DNA of 44,465 nt from Lentisphaeria bacterium (GTDB lineage: Bacteria > Verrucomicrobiota > Lentisphaeria > Victivallales > Victivallaceae): positions 1 through 44,465 of the forward strand of contig JAFVRD010000044.1 of assembly GCA_017504435.1 (NCBI GenBank). The letters run 5' to 3'. A program made the translations under genes and the position numbers. The notes under the pieces were generated by a model. That model was not told where the DNA came from and made no database searches. It saw only the letters and a list, made by a program, of their open reading frames with translations. Positions 7,421 to 15,329 of the stretch are shown one piece after another. Numbering within the stretch: the stretch's first letter is position 1; each line of letters opens with the position of its first letter.

Positions 7421-9487
7421 ATGTTTGACAGCAAGATGGCGAAAAAAACTGCAGATACCATCCGGGTACTCGCTGCGGAAGCTATTCAGAAAGCCAAGTC
7501 CGGTCACCCCGGCATGCCTATGGGATGTGCCGATTATGCCACCGTCCTCTGGAGTAAATACCTGCGTCACAATCCTGCCAATCCTTCCTGGATCGGCCGT
7601 GACCGTTTCATCCTCTCTGCCGGACATGGTTCCATGCTCATCTACAGTTTGCTGCATTTGTTTGATTACGGTTTGGATATGGAGGAACTCAAAAGTTTCC
7701 GTCAGTGGGGCAGCCTGACTCCGGGCCATCCTGAATTCGGACACACTGCCGGTGTGGATATTACCACCGGACCTCTGGGCAGCGGATTTGCCTCTGCAGT
7801 CGGTATGTCCATTGCCAACCGTCACTTTGCGGCACGTACCGGTCTGGATAAAACTGATTTCTTTGCCAACAAGATTTTCGTCATCTCCGGAGACGGCTGT
7901 ATGATGGAAGGTGCCACCAGTGAAGCAGCGTCTCTGGCAGGTACGATGAAACTTGATGACCTGATTGTTTTCTATGATGACAACTGCATCTCCATTGAGG
8001 GCAGTACCAGTTTGGCATTCACAGAAGATGTTGCCGCCCGTTTTGCTGCTTACAACTGGCGTGTGATCCGTTGCGACAATGCCAATGATATTGACAAATG
8101 TGATGCCGCATTGGCGGAAGCGGTCAAATCTGACGGTCGTCCGACCATTATTGTCGGTAAAACCCAGATCGGTTTCGGCGCGCCGAACAAACAGGGCAAA
8201 TCTGCGGCTCACGGCGAACCCCTCGGCGATGAAGAGATCGCGGCACTGCGTGCAAACTTGAACTACACTGCCGAACCGTTCACCGTTGCCGATGATGTCA
8301 AAGCCTACTGCGCCGCCTGCGTTGCCGACAGCAAAGCCAAAGCCGCCCTGTGGGACAAAGCTTATGAAGATTTCCGTGCTGCAGACAGTGCCGCTGCGAA
8401 ATTGATCGACAGCTACATTTATCAGCTGGTTCCGGAAAATATTGAAGAAGAACTGCTCAAGGCCGCTCCGGTCGACAAACCGGTCGCTTCCCGTGCCAGC
8501 AGCGGTACGATTTTGCAGAAAGCTGCAGAATTGGTTCCGGCTCTGTTCGGAGGTGCCGCCGACCTGGCTCCGTCCACCAAAAGTGATATCAAAGGCGAAA
8601 GCGGTTTTGCTCCGGGCAACTACGCCGGACGCAACATTCACTTCGGGGTGCGTGAATTGGCCATGGGTATGGCTGCCAACGGTATGGCTTTGAACGGCAC
8701 TGCGATCCCGTACAGCTCAACGTTCTTTGTGTTCTCCGATTATATGAAACCGGCGATCCGTCTGGCAGCGATCCAGAAGTTGCATCAGATTTACATTTTT
8801 ACTCACGATTCATTCTATGTCGGTGAAGATGGTCCCACTCATGAACCTATCGAACAGATCGCGATGCTCCGCAGTATTCCGGGTGTGACCGTGATCCGTC
8901 CGGCGGAAGCGCACGAGGTTGCCGGTGCATGGGCAGCCGCATTGCAGGCCGATGGTCCGGTGGCGTTGCTGCTGACCCGTCAGAATCTGAATCCTTATGA
9001 TGCAGAAACTGCGAAAAAAGTTGATGTTTCCCGCGGCGCGTTTGTGGTCGATGATGAAGAAGATTTCGATTTGATTCTGTTGGCGACCGGTTCAGAGGTC
9101 GGTTTGGCTTTGGAATCTGCTAAACTGCTTCGTGCAGAAGGTGTGAAAGTCCGGGTCGTTTCCATGCCGTCTCAGGAGCTTTTCCTGCAGCAGGATTTCG
9201 ATTATCAGGAAGAAGTTCTGCCGATGGGATGTGCGGCGGTGGTTTCCATCGAAGCTGCCAGTACTTTCGGTTGGGAACGTTTCACCGGTTTGGAAGGTCT
9301 CAATATCGGTCTGGACCACTTCGGTGCTTCAGCTCCTTACAAAGTGCTGGCTGAGAAATTCGGTTTCACTCCGGAAGGGATCGTTGAGCAGATCAAAGAT
9401 TACTTCAGCTGTGATGACGATGATTGCGACTGCGGATGCGGATGTGATGATGATCATTGCTCCTGCTCCTGCGATTGCGACAAATAA
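7421..9487 (+). CDS. tkt: Transketolase with cysteine/aspartate-rich C-terminal tail
   Basis: 688 residues. Thiamine-diphosphate enzyme moving two-carbon units between sugar phosphates in the pentose phosphate pathway. The N-terminal TPP domain shows SGHPG (27-31), the GHG of the substrate site, and GDGCMMEG followed by the DDN of the metal-TPP motif; the pyrimidine and C-terminal domains follow in normal order (for example EDGPTHEP). AAGGAG precedes the ATG. What is odd is the end: after the expected final helix (VEQIKDYF) come about 25 residues made almost only of Cys, Asp, Gly, Ser and one His, with nine cysteines, several as CxC pairs. Such a tail is not part of the family and resembles a metal-binding peptide. 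A terminator follows. Confidence 0.96.
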   Translation: MFDSKMAKKTADTIRVLAAEAIQKAKSGHPGMPMGCADYATVLWSKYLRHNPANPSWIGRDRFILSAGHGSMLIYSLLHLFDYGLDMEELKSFRQWGSLTPGHPEFGHTAGVDITTGPLGSGFASAVGMSIANRHFAARTGLDKTDFFANKIFVISGDGCMMEGATSEAASLAGTMKLDDLIVFYDDNCISIEGSTSLAFTEDVAARFAAYNWRVIRCDNANDIDKCDAALAEAVKSDGRPTIIVGKTQIGFGAPNKQGKSAAHGEPLGDEEIAALRANLNYTAEPFTVADDVKAYCAACVADSKAKAALWDKAYEDFRAADSAAAKLIDSYIYQLVPENIEEELLKAAPVDKPVASRASSGTILQKAAELVPALFGGAADLAPSTKSDIKGESGFAPGNYAGRNIHFGVRELAMGMAANGMALNGTAIPYSSTFFVFSDYMKPAIRLAAIQKLHQIYIFTHDSFYVGEDGPTHEPIEQIAMLRSIPGVTVIRPAEAHEVAGAWAAALQADGPVALLLTRQNLNPYDAETAKKVDVSRGAFVVDDEEDFDLILLATGSEVGLALESAKLLRAEGVKVRVVSMPSQELFLQQDFDYQEEVLPMGCAAVVSIEAASTFGWERFTGLEGLNIGLDHFGASAPYKVLAEKFGFTPEGIVEQIKDYFSCDDDDCDCGCGCDDDHCSCSCDCDK

Positions 9488-9517
9488 TTGGAACATATTT
9501 TAGGCAATTAAACAACG

Positions 9518-9553
9518 CGGGCGCATGGGGCAATGGTCTCTGCGCCCGTTTTT
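9518..9553 (+). terminator. Rho-independent terminator after transketolase
   Basis: CGGGCGCA (9518-9525) pairs perfectly with TGCGCCCG (9541-9548), loop of 15 bases, followed immediately by TTTTT (9549-9553). It separates the transketolase transcript from the phosphohexomutase gene. Confidence 0.88.
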
Positions 9554-9571
9554 ATGAACATGGAGGATCTT

Positions 9572-10888
9572 ATGTCCGGTATTTTCAAAGCGTATGACAT
9601 TCGTGGTATTTATCCGTCAGATATCAATGCCGATGTGGCGTATGCCATCGGCAGGGCATATATCACTTTTACCGGTGCCAAAAAAGTGGTTATCGGCAGA
9701 GATATGCGTCCTCATTCACAACAGTTGTTCGATGGGTTGAGCCGTGGAATTACTGATCAGGGAGCCGATGTTATTGATATCGGACTGAGTTCCACTCCGC
9801 AGAGTTATTTTGCCAACGGGACTCTTAAAGCTGACGGCAGCGTGATGATCACCGCCAGCCACAATCCCGGTGAATGGAACGGTATGAAATTGTGCCGCGC
9901 CAATGCAGTGCCGATCAGCGGGGCTACCGGCATTATGGATATTCAAAAGATCGTGGAAAACCGGGCATGGAATGAACCTGATGCCAAAGGCAGCATTTCC
10001 ACATACGATATCAAAGCTGAGTACAAAGCATTTCTCCGTTCATTCGGCAAACTTGACCGTAAACTCAAAGTGGTAGTGGATTATGCCAATGCCATGGGGT
10101 TGTATGAGATCGCCGGTATTACCGATCTGTTTGATATTGTACCTTTGTATGATACTCTGGACGGAACGTTCCCGAACCACGAAGCCAATCCGCTGCAGAC
10201 AGAGACACTTGATGCGATCCGTGCCAAGGTCAAAGAAGTCGGTGCCGATTTCGGAGCCGCGTTTGACGGAGATGCGGACAGATGCGGATTTATTGATGAT
10301 CAGGGTGAAATTATCCCGATGGATTTGTTCACGGCATTGATTGCTCAGGATATTCTTTCGCGCGGTCCGGCGACGATCCTTTACGATTTGCGCAGCAGCC
10401 GTGCGGTCAAAGAGTGTATCGAAGCCAACGGCGGCAAAGCTGTTCAGTGCCGGGTCGGGCACGCATTTATCAAAAATCAGATGCGTGAATATGATGCGGT
10501 TTTTGCCGGTGAATTATCCGGACATTACTACTTCAAGCAGAATTTTACTGCTGAATCTCAAGGTTTGGCGATGATAATGCTGGCAAATCTGATTTGTGCC
10601 AAAAATGTGCCGCTTCATGAATTGGTTGCACCGTTGCGCAAATATTATTCCAGTGGAGAGATCAATTCCAAAGTCGCGGATGTGGCGCCGATATTGGATG
10701 CACTGCGTCAGAAATATGCTGATGGACACATGTTTGAACTGGATGGTATTTCCAGCGAATATGATAATTGGTGGTTCAATGTCCGGGCATCGAATACCGA
10801 GCCGCTGCTGCGTTTGATCGTGGAAGCTGATACCCGGGAGCTTATGGAAGCCAAACGTGATGAATTGCTGAAACTCATCCGGGGATGA
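9572..10888 (+). CDS. Phosphomannomutase/phosphoglucomutase (alpha-D-phosphohexomutase)
   Basis: 438 residues from ATG 9572, which has GGAGG six bases upstream; a start at 9533 would lie across the terminator. Interconverts hexose 1- and 6-phosphates to feed nucleotide-sugar synthesis. Active-site TASHNP with phosphoserine Ser96 at 94-99, metal-binding DGDADR at 232-237, sugar-binding GELSGHYYF, and phosphate-binding RASNTEPLLR near the C terminus are all intact, in the four-domain order of the family. The sequence is closer to bacterial PMM/PGM (ManB/AlgC-like) than to GlmM, but substrate preference cannot be read off. The NUDIX gene begins one base after its stop. Confidence 0.92.
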   Translation: MSGIFKAYDIRGIYPSDINADVAYAIGRAYITFTGAKKVVIGRDMRPHSQQLFDGLSRGITDQGADVIDIGLSSTPQSYFANGTLKADGSVMITASHNPGEWNGMKLCRANAVPISGATGIMDIQKIVENRAWNEPDAKGSISTYDIKAEYKAFLRSFGKLDRKLKVVVDYANAMGLYEIAGITDLFDIVPLYDTLDGTFPNHEANPLQTETLDAIRAKVKEVGADFGAAFDGDADRCGFIDDQGEIIPMDLFTALIAQDILSRGPATILYDLRSSRAVKECIEANGGKAVQCRVGHAFIKNQMREYDAVFAGELSGHYYFKQNFTAESQGLAMIMLANLICAKNVPLHELVAPLRKYYSSGEINSKVADVAPILDALRQKYADGHMFELDGISSEYDNWWFNVRASNTEPLLRLIVEADTRELMEAKRDELLKLIRG

Positions 10889-10889
10889 T

Positions 10890-11423
10890 ATGGCAGAGTA
10901 TCTGGATATATTTGATGCTTGCGGGAACTGTATCGGGCAGGCGTTGCGTTCGGAGTGCCACGGCAATCCGGCGTTGCTGCACCGCACTGCCCATGTAGTG
11001 GTCATCCATCCGGAAACCGGCAGGCTCCTGCTTCAGAAACGGTCGGAGAATAAAGATATCCAACCGGGCAAATGGGATACTGCGGTCGGGGGGCATTTGG
11101 ATTGCGGGGAGAGTTTTGAAGCCGGTGCGCTCCGGGAATTGCAGGAGGAATTGGGAGTTTCCGGAGATGTGGAGCTGGAATTTATTTTTGATGCTCCGAT
11201 CCGTAATGAGATCGAGTCAGAAGATACCCGGGTATTCGGAGTCAGACTTGCCGGACCGTTTGCATTTCAAAGTTCAGAGATAGATGAAGTGCGTTTCTGG
11301 AGCCGGGATGAATTGGAAGATCCGGCTAACTGGCAGTTGTTCACACCGAATTTATTGGTGGAATTGGCAAAATTGCGGCAGTGTCCGAAGTGGTATCCTG
11401 CCGCGGATGATATTAATGAATAA
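10890..11423 (+). CDS. NUDIX hydrolase (YfcD/isopentenyl-diphosphate isomerase-like)
   Basis: 177 residues. The NUDIX box is perfect: Gly68, Glu74, then RELQEELGV at 82-90, placing the metal-binding glutamates at 83, 86 and 87. The N-terminal part (LDIFDACGNCIGQALRSE, then HRTAHVVVI) is the pattern of the YfcD/IDI-like branch, which carries a short beta strand before the fold. Substrate unknown; house-cleaning of a nucleoside or sugar diphosphate is the general family role. Its start is one base from the mutase stop and purE follows after 15 bases, so the three genes form an operon. Confidence 0.88.
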   Translation: MAEYLDIFDACGNCIGQALRSECHGNPALLHRTAHVVVIHPETGRLLLQKRSENKDIQPGKWDTAVGGHLDCGESFEAGALRELQEELGVSGDVELEFIFDAPIRNEIESEDTRVFGVRLAGPFAFQSSEIDEVRFWSRDELEDPANWQLFTPNLLVELAKLRQCPKWYPAADDINE

Positions 11424-11438
11424 TCAGGAAAAGATGTT

Positions 11439-11948
11439 ATGAAAGTTGCAATTTTGATGGGCAGCAAAAGCGATTTGGATATCGTGCGCGGGGCCTTCGA
11501 TGTATTGGATGATTTCGGAGTTGAATTTGAGGCACGTATTCTTTCTGCCCACCGTACCCCGGCAGAGGCGGCTGAATTTGCCGCTTCTGCGGAATCCAAA
11601 GGGGCCAAAGTTATTATTTGTGCCGCCGGTATGGCGGCGCATCTGGGTGGTGTGGTTGCGGCACATACGACACTGCCGGTGATCGGGATCCCGATGGTAT
11701 CAGAACCATTTAAAGCGCTGGATTCGTTGTTGGCGATCGTGCAGATGCCTCCGGGGATTCCGGTGGCGGCGGTCACTGCGGGCAAAGCCGGAGCGAAAAA
11801 TGCGGCATTATATGCAATTTCCATTCTGGCGACCGGGGATGAAAATCTTGCCGCCAAACTCAAAGAATTCCGTGCTGCTCAGAAGGTTCAGGTGCTTGGT
11901 GCGGATGCCGAATTGCAAAAAGAGTTGGCGGAGCGCAAAAAAAACTGA
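11439..11948 (+). CDS. purE: N5-carboxyaminoimidazole ribonucleotide mutase PurE
   Basis: 169 residues. Rearranges N5-CAIR to CAIR in purine synthesis. MGSKSD at the N terminus binds the ribonucleotide phosphate, SAHRTP carries the conserved His, and the AAGMAAHLGGVVAAHTTLPV segment and the IVQMPPGIPVAAV stretch match the class I enzyme. The partner purK is not in this window. Its stop lies inside an A8-CTGA-T8 sequence (11937-11956) that could fold as an A/T hairpin and end transcription. Third gene of the mutase-NUDIX-purE unit. Confidence 0.95.
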   Translation: MKVAILMGSKSDLDIVRGAFDVLDDFGVEFEARILSAHRTPAEAAEFAASAESKGAKVIICAAGMAAHLGGVVAAHTTLPVIGIPMVSEPFKALDSLLAIVQMPPGIPVAAVTAGKAGAKNAALYAISILATGDENLAAKLKEFRAAQKVQVLGADAELQKELAERKKN

Positions 11949-11977
11949 TTTTTTTTCAAAAAACTCCGTGAAATCAC

Positions 11978-12005
11978 TTGCAAAAGCATATTTCGGTGAT
12001 ATATT
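11978..12005 (+). promoter_or_regulatory. Promoter of tRNA-Lys/rpmB
   Basis: TTGCAA (11978-11983), 16-base spacer, TATATT (12000-12005), 42 bases before the tRNA. The leader between holds CCGCTG/CAGCGG, a small hairpin. Confidence 0.6.
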
Positions 12006-12047
12006 AAGTAACTGTTATCCGCTGACGCTGACAGCGGTTACCCAGGT

Positions 12048-12123
12048 GGGTTGGTAGCTCAGTCGGTAGAGCATCGCCCTTTTAAGGCGGTGGTCCCGGG
12101 TTCGAGTCCCGGCCAACTCACCA
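12048..12123 (+). tRNA. tRNA-Lys (anticodon TTT)
   Basis: 76 bases with the complete cloverleaf: acceptor GGGTTGG against CCAACTC (one G-U pair), D stem GCTC/GAGC, anticodon stem TCGCC/GGCGG around loop CTTTTAA giving anticodon TTT, T stem CCGGG/CCCGG with TTCGAGT, discriminator A and encoded CCA. Seven T follow directly, then rpmB 43 bases downstream. Confidence 0.97.
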
Positions 12124-12166
12124 TTTTTTTGTAATAAAACAAATTAACTATAATGAGGACGATGAA

Positions 12167-12394
12167 ATGAGCAAGGTTTGCGCCATCTGCGGCAAAACCA
12201 AAGGCAACGGCGGTTGCATCACCCGCAAGGGTCTCGCCAAGAAAGCCGGCGGTATCGGTATGCACGTTGTAAAAAATGTCAAACGCACGTTTGAAGTCAA
12301 CTTGCAGAGCGTCAAGATCAATGATGAAGGCACGGTCAAAACCGTCAAAATGTGTACGGCTTGCATCCGCACCGGAAATTACACCAAAGCCTGA
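12167..12394 (+). CDS. rpmB: Ribosomal protein bL28, zinc-binding form
   Basis: 75 residues. Large-subunit ribosomal protein. KVCAICGK with Cys5/Cys8 and KMCTACIR with Cys63/Cys66 form the four-cysteine zinc site of the C+ form; the basic centre (KNVKRTFEVNLQ) is the conserved rRNA-binding part. AGGA precedes the ATG. It lies just after tRNA-Lys, and no promoter is visible between, so both may share the promoter at 11978-12005. A strong terminator follows. Confidence 0.93.
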   Translation: MSKVCAICGKTKGNGGCITRKGLAKKAGGIGMHVVKNVKRTFEVNLQSVKINDEGTVKTVKMCTACIRTGNYTKA

Positions 12395-12419
12395 TTTGTT
12401 GAAATCAAGGGTATTTCAA

Positions 12420-12450
12420 GGAGAGGATCTTCAGATGCTCTCCTTTTTTT
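12420..12450 (+). terminator. Rho-independent terminator after rpmB
   Basis: GGAGAG (12420-12425) pairs with CTCTCC (12438-12443), with ATC/GAT pairing extending the inner stem, followed by seven T (12444-12450). Confidence 0.9.
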
Positions 12451-12487
12451 ATTTCTGAAAATGCTTTGAGCAGGGAGAATACATAAG

Positions 12488-12604
12488 ATGTTGGGTTTTG
12501 GGGATATTTGGATCTTGTCAGCAGTATTGGGCAGTATTGCGGCATCTGTATTCGGAGTGATTTATGGAGTCATGCGCTGGAACAAAGGCGGAGGTGACCA
12601 ATGA
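12488..12604 (+). CDS. Small symporter-associated membrane protein (38 residues)
   Basis: ATG at 12488, with GGGAGAA about ten bases upstream, opens a 38-codon frame starting MLGFGDIWIL and ending RWNKGGGDQ. It has one hydrophobic helix (about residues 7-29) and a short basic C terminus. This pattern (MLGxGDxW, helix, WNKG) matches the small proteins that NCBI annotation names symporter small accessory protein, found before sodium/solute symporters. Its TGA overlaps the ATG of the symporter as ATGA (12601-12604), and its last codons contain GGAGGTGA, the symporter's Shine-Dalgarno, so the two are translationally coupled. A direct subunit or assembly role is inference. Confidence 0.82.
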   Translation: MLGFGDIWILSAVLGSIAASVFGVIYGVMRWNKGGGDQ

Positions 12605-14244
12605 ATTTACTATTTGCATCCATGGGTGGAGCTTTCAACGGCTGGGCAATGGGGATTTTGCTTTTGCTCTATGTTGCGGGGATCACTTATTTGGGATTTC
12701 GGGGTTACCGCAAAACTAAAAGCAGCAGTGATTATCTGGTTGCCGGACGTTCTGCACATCCGTTTGCGATGGCGATGAGTTACGGGGCGGCATTTATCAG
12801 CACCTCTGCATTGGTGGGATTCGGCGGTATTGCCGGTGAATTCGGTATGGGGCTGATGTGGCTGGTATTTATGAATATCGCTTTCGGGATCATTGTGGCA
12901 TTCATCTGGTTCGGTAAACGCACCCGTCAAATCGGGGTGGCGTTGGATGCCCGGACGTTTCCGGAATTCATCGGAAGCAGATTTCAGAGTCGTAACATGC
13001 AGATATTCATTGCGGTGATGATATTCTGTTTTATTCCGCTTTATTCCAGTGTGGTGCTGATCAGCGGGGCGCGTTTTCTGCAGGAAGTGATGAATATGCC
13101 TTATGAATGGGTGTTGGGAATATTTGCAACTGTAGTGGCGGTGTATGTTATTTTCGGCGGTTTGCGCGGAGTGATGTATGTCGATGCTTTGATCGGCAGT
13201 ATCATGGTAGGCGGCATGCTGCTTTTGCTGGTGATGTGCTATGTTAAACTCGGAGGTATTGTTCCTGCCCATCAGGCGTTGACGGATATGGCACCGCTGG
13301 TGCAGAAACATTTGCCGCAGGAGTATGCGTTGGGGCACCGTGGCTGGACAGTCATGCCTGAATTCAATTCGGTATGGTGGTGGACACTGGTATCAAGTTT
13401 GATGCTCGGAGTTGGTATCGGAGCATTGGCACAGCCTCAATTGGCGGTTCGTTTTATGACCGTAAAAAGTGACCGCGAGCTGCATCGGGCGGTGATGGTG
13501 GGATCGTTTTTCATTCTTTGCACGGCGGGTGCGGCGTATATGATCGGAGCATTGTCGAATGTATTTTTCTATCATACCGACAAGGGTATTGCCGAGGGGC
13601 AGGCGCAACTGGCGATCCAGGTTGCCGGCGGCAATCCGGATCTGATTATTCCGATTTTTATCAGGGAGGCATTGCCGCAGATGGTGCTGTATGTATTTGC
13701 GCTGACGATGTTGTCAGCCGCGATGTCGACCTTATCCAGTTTGTTTCATGTGACCGGCAGTTCGATCGGGCATGATGTATTTGGAAAAATTCTGGGTAAA
13801 GACAACACCTGGATCACCCGCAGCGGAGTATGTTTCGGCATCGTTGTCAGTTTGATATTTGCGCTGATTCTGCCGCCGGGGATCGTGGCGCGCGGTACGG
13901 CAATATTTTTCGGGGTTTGTGCGGCGGCATTTCTGCCGGTTTATATTGCGGCGTTGTATTGGAAACGGGCGACCCGGGCAGGGGTGTGGAGTGCGATTGC
14001 GGTCGGAGCCGGAGTTTCAGCATTCGGATTGCTGTTTCTGCACAAAAAAGAGTCTGCATTACTGGGAATATGTAAACTGCTGACCGGCAAGACGGAATTG
14101 ATATCGGCACATCCGTGGCCGTATGTGGATCCGTTTGTATATGCGCTGCCGTTATCTATGGTGACATTGATCGTGGTAAGTTTGCTGACAACACCTCCGG
14201 ATGAAGAGCATATCAAAAAATGTTTTGCTGAAAAAAGCATTTGA
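12601..14244 (+). CDS. Sodium/solute symporter, SSS family
   Basis: 547 residues, about thirteen hydrophobic segments. Uses the sodium gradient to import a small solute. The N-terminal SSSDYLVAGRS and AFISTSALVGFGG segments, and ALTMLSAAMSTLSSLFHVTGSSI in the second half (residues of the sodium site), are characteristic. The start overlaps the stop of the 38-residue partner gene and uses a GGAGGTGA site inside it. The substrate cannot be assigned: acetate/pyruvate, proline, pantothenate and sugar symporters share this fold, and no neighbouring enzyme points to one. A long hairpin follows the stop. Confidence 0.9.
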   Translation: MNLLFASMGGAFNGWAMGILLLLYVAGITYLGFRGYRKTKSSSDYLVAGRSAHPFAMAMSYGAAFISTSALVGFGGIAGEFGMGLMWLVFMNIAFGIIVAFIWFGKRTRQIGVALDARTFPEFIGSRFQSRNMQIFIAVMIFCFIPLYSSVVLISGARFLQEVMNMPYEWVLGIFATVVAVYVIFGGLRGVMYVDALIGSIMVGGMLLLLVMCYVKLGGIVPAHQALTDMAPLVQKHLPQEYALGHRGWTVMPEFNSVWWWTLVSSLMLGVGIGALAQPQLAVRFMTVKSDRELHRAVMVGSFFILCTAGAAYMIGALSNVFFYHTDKGIAEGQAQLAIQVAGGNPDLIIPIFIREALPQMVLYVFALTMLSAAMSTLSSLFHVTGSSIGHDVFGKILGKDNTWITRSGVCFGIVVSLIFALILPPGIVARGTAIFFGVCAAAFLPVYIAALYWKRATRAGVWSAIAVGAGVSAFGLLFLHKKESALLGICKLLTGKTELISAHPWPYVDPFVYALPLSMVTLIVVSLLTTPPDEEHIKKCFAEKSI

Positions 14245-14262
14245 AAAGCGTTGAATATTTTG

Positions 14263-14304
14263 CATGTCCCGGTGGTTTTCAATGGTAAAATGCACCGGGA
14301 CATG
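14263..14304 (+). terminator. Long hairpin after the symporter gene
   Basis: CATGTCCCGGTG (14263-14274) pairs perfectly with CACCGGGACATG (14293-14304), a 12-bp stem; the 18-base loop contains a further TTTT/AAAA pairing. It is followed by TTATATTATA rather than pure T. TATATT at 14306-14311 may at the same time be the -10 box of the next gene, though its -35 match is poor. Confidence 0.7.
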
Positions 14305-14343
14305 TTATATTATACGATGAATTTTCATCGGGAGAAAAGTTAA

Positions 14344-15240
14344 ATGAATAAAAGTGCATTTTTTCTGATATTGCTTTCAGTATTTTTGCATGCCGGATGG
14401 AATTTTTTGAGTAAGGCGAACCGTCCGTCCAAAGCGTTTTTCATGCTTGCCAATCTGACGATCGCGCTGCTGTCGCTGCCGTTTGTATTTCTGGTACCGG
14501 TGCAGTGGAGCGAACTGCCGCGGCAATTCTGGATGTTGCTGGCCGGGAGTGTATTTTTTGAGGTATTGTACGCCATGGGGCTGGCGGGTGCGTATAAGAA
14601 GCAGGATATTTCCGAAGCGTATCCTCTGGCGCGGGCTTTGCCGGTATTGATGGTTGCAGTAGTGACATTGATTTTCGGTTTGGGAAAGGTGCCGGCGGTG
14701 TTGGCGTGGATCGGTTTTACAGTAGTGGCTGCCGGTTGCGTTATTTTGCCGCAAAATTCATTGGGAAATATCAAATGGCGTGAATTTATCCGGTCGGTTT
14801 CCAGTCCGATTTTGCTGGCGGCGTTGGGTACGACCGGTTATACGGTGCTGGACAAGATCGCATCTGCCGAATTGAAATTACATACATCCGGCGGAGAGAT
14901 CTCCGCACTGGGAGTGTATTTATTTTTGATGGAAGCCGGAGTGGCATTGTCACTGTTTGTTTTGCTGATGTTTTCCGGGCGTGAAAAGGTGGAGCTGTTC
15001 CGTAAGAACTGGTGTTCTCCGGCGCCGTATCTATGCGGATTGTTTTCTGGAGCGGCATATTTTCTGGTGTTGATTGCGATGGGGCTGGTGGATAATGTCA
15101 GTTTTCTGCAGGTATTCCGTCAGATGAGTCTGCCGGTGGGAGTGATGTTGGGAGTGGTTTTTCTTCACGAGAAACTTACTTTGCCCAAAATTATCGGGAC
15201 GCTACTGATCGTAGCCGGACTGGGGTTGACGGTCTTTTGA
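14344..15240 (+). CDS. EamA-type (drug/metabolite transporter superfamily) membrane protein
   Basis: 298 residues with ten hydrophobic segments in two EamA-like repeats, each ending in a helix of the type VLAWIGFTVVAAGCVIL and IGTLLIVAGLGLTVF. Such proteins export or import amino acids, nucleotides or other metabolites; substrate unknown. The motif SEAYPLARALPVL in the first repeat is common in the family. GGGAGAAAAG precedes the ATG. The gene stands alone between the symporter hairpin and the grpE promoter; its stop codon forms part of an inverted repeat (GATTTTAC/GTAAAATC). Confidence 0.88.
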   Translation: MNKSAFFLILLSVFLHAGWNFLSKANRPSKAFFMLANLTIALLSLPFVFLVPVQWSELPRQFWMLLAGSVFFEVLYAMGLAGAYKKQDISEAYPLARALPVLMVAVVTLIFGLGKVPAVLAWIGFTVVAAGCVILPQNSLGNIKWREFIRSVSSPILLAALGTTGYTVLDKIASAELKLHTSGGEISALGVYLFLMEAGVALSLFVLLMFSGREKVELFRKNWCSPAPYLCGLFSGAAYFLVLIAMGLVDNVSFLQVFRQMSLPVGVMLGVVFLHEKLTLPKIIGTLLIVAGLGLTVF

Positions 15241-15288
15241 TTTTACCCGCGGTTCAGAGGTTGTAAAATCCGGAAAATATGATATATT
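15239..15288 (+). promoter_or_regulatory. grpE operon promoter with overlapping inverted repeat
   Basis: TTGTAA (15261-15266), 16 bases, TATATT (15283-15288). An 8-bp inverted repeat GATTTTAC (15239-15246) / GTAAAATC (15263-15270) covers the -35 box and the preceding stop codon; it may be the end of the EamA transcript or a control site. It is not a CIRCE element. Confidence 0.55.
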
Positions 15289-15329
15289 ATCTATTTTGAA
15301 ATGTTTATAAAAAATTAAGGATATACGTC

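Noticed and set aside
7295-8641. A 448-codon open frame antisense to transketolase
   Set aside because: It mirrors the codon structure of the real gene on the opposite strand, has no recognisable domain and no ribosome-binding site; low stop-codon density is a by-product of tkt codon use.
15239-15288. CIRCE-type HrcA operator before grpE
   Set aside because: The inverted repeat is GATTTTAC/GTAAAATC and does not match the TTAGCACTC/GAGTGCTAA form.
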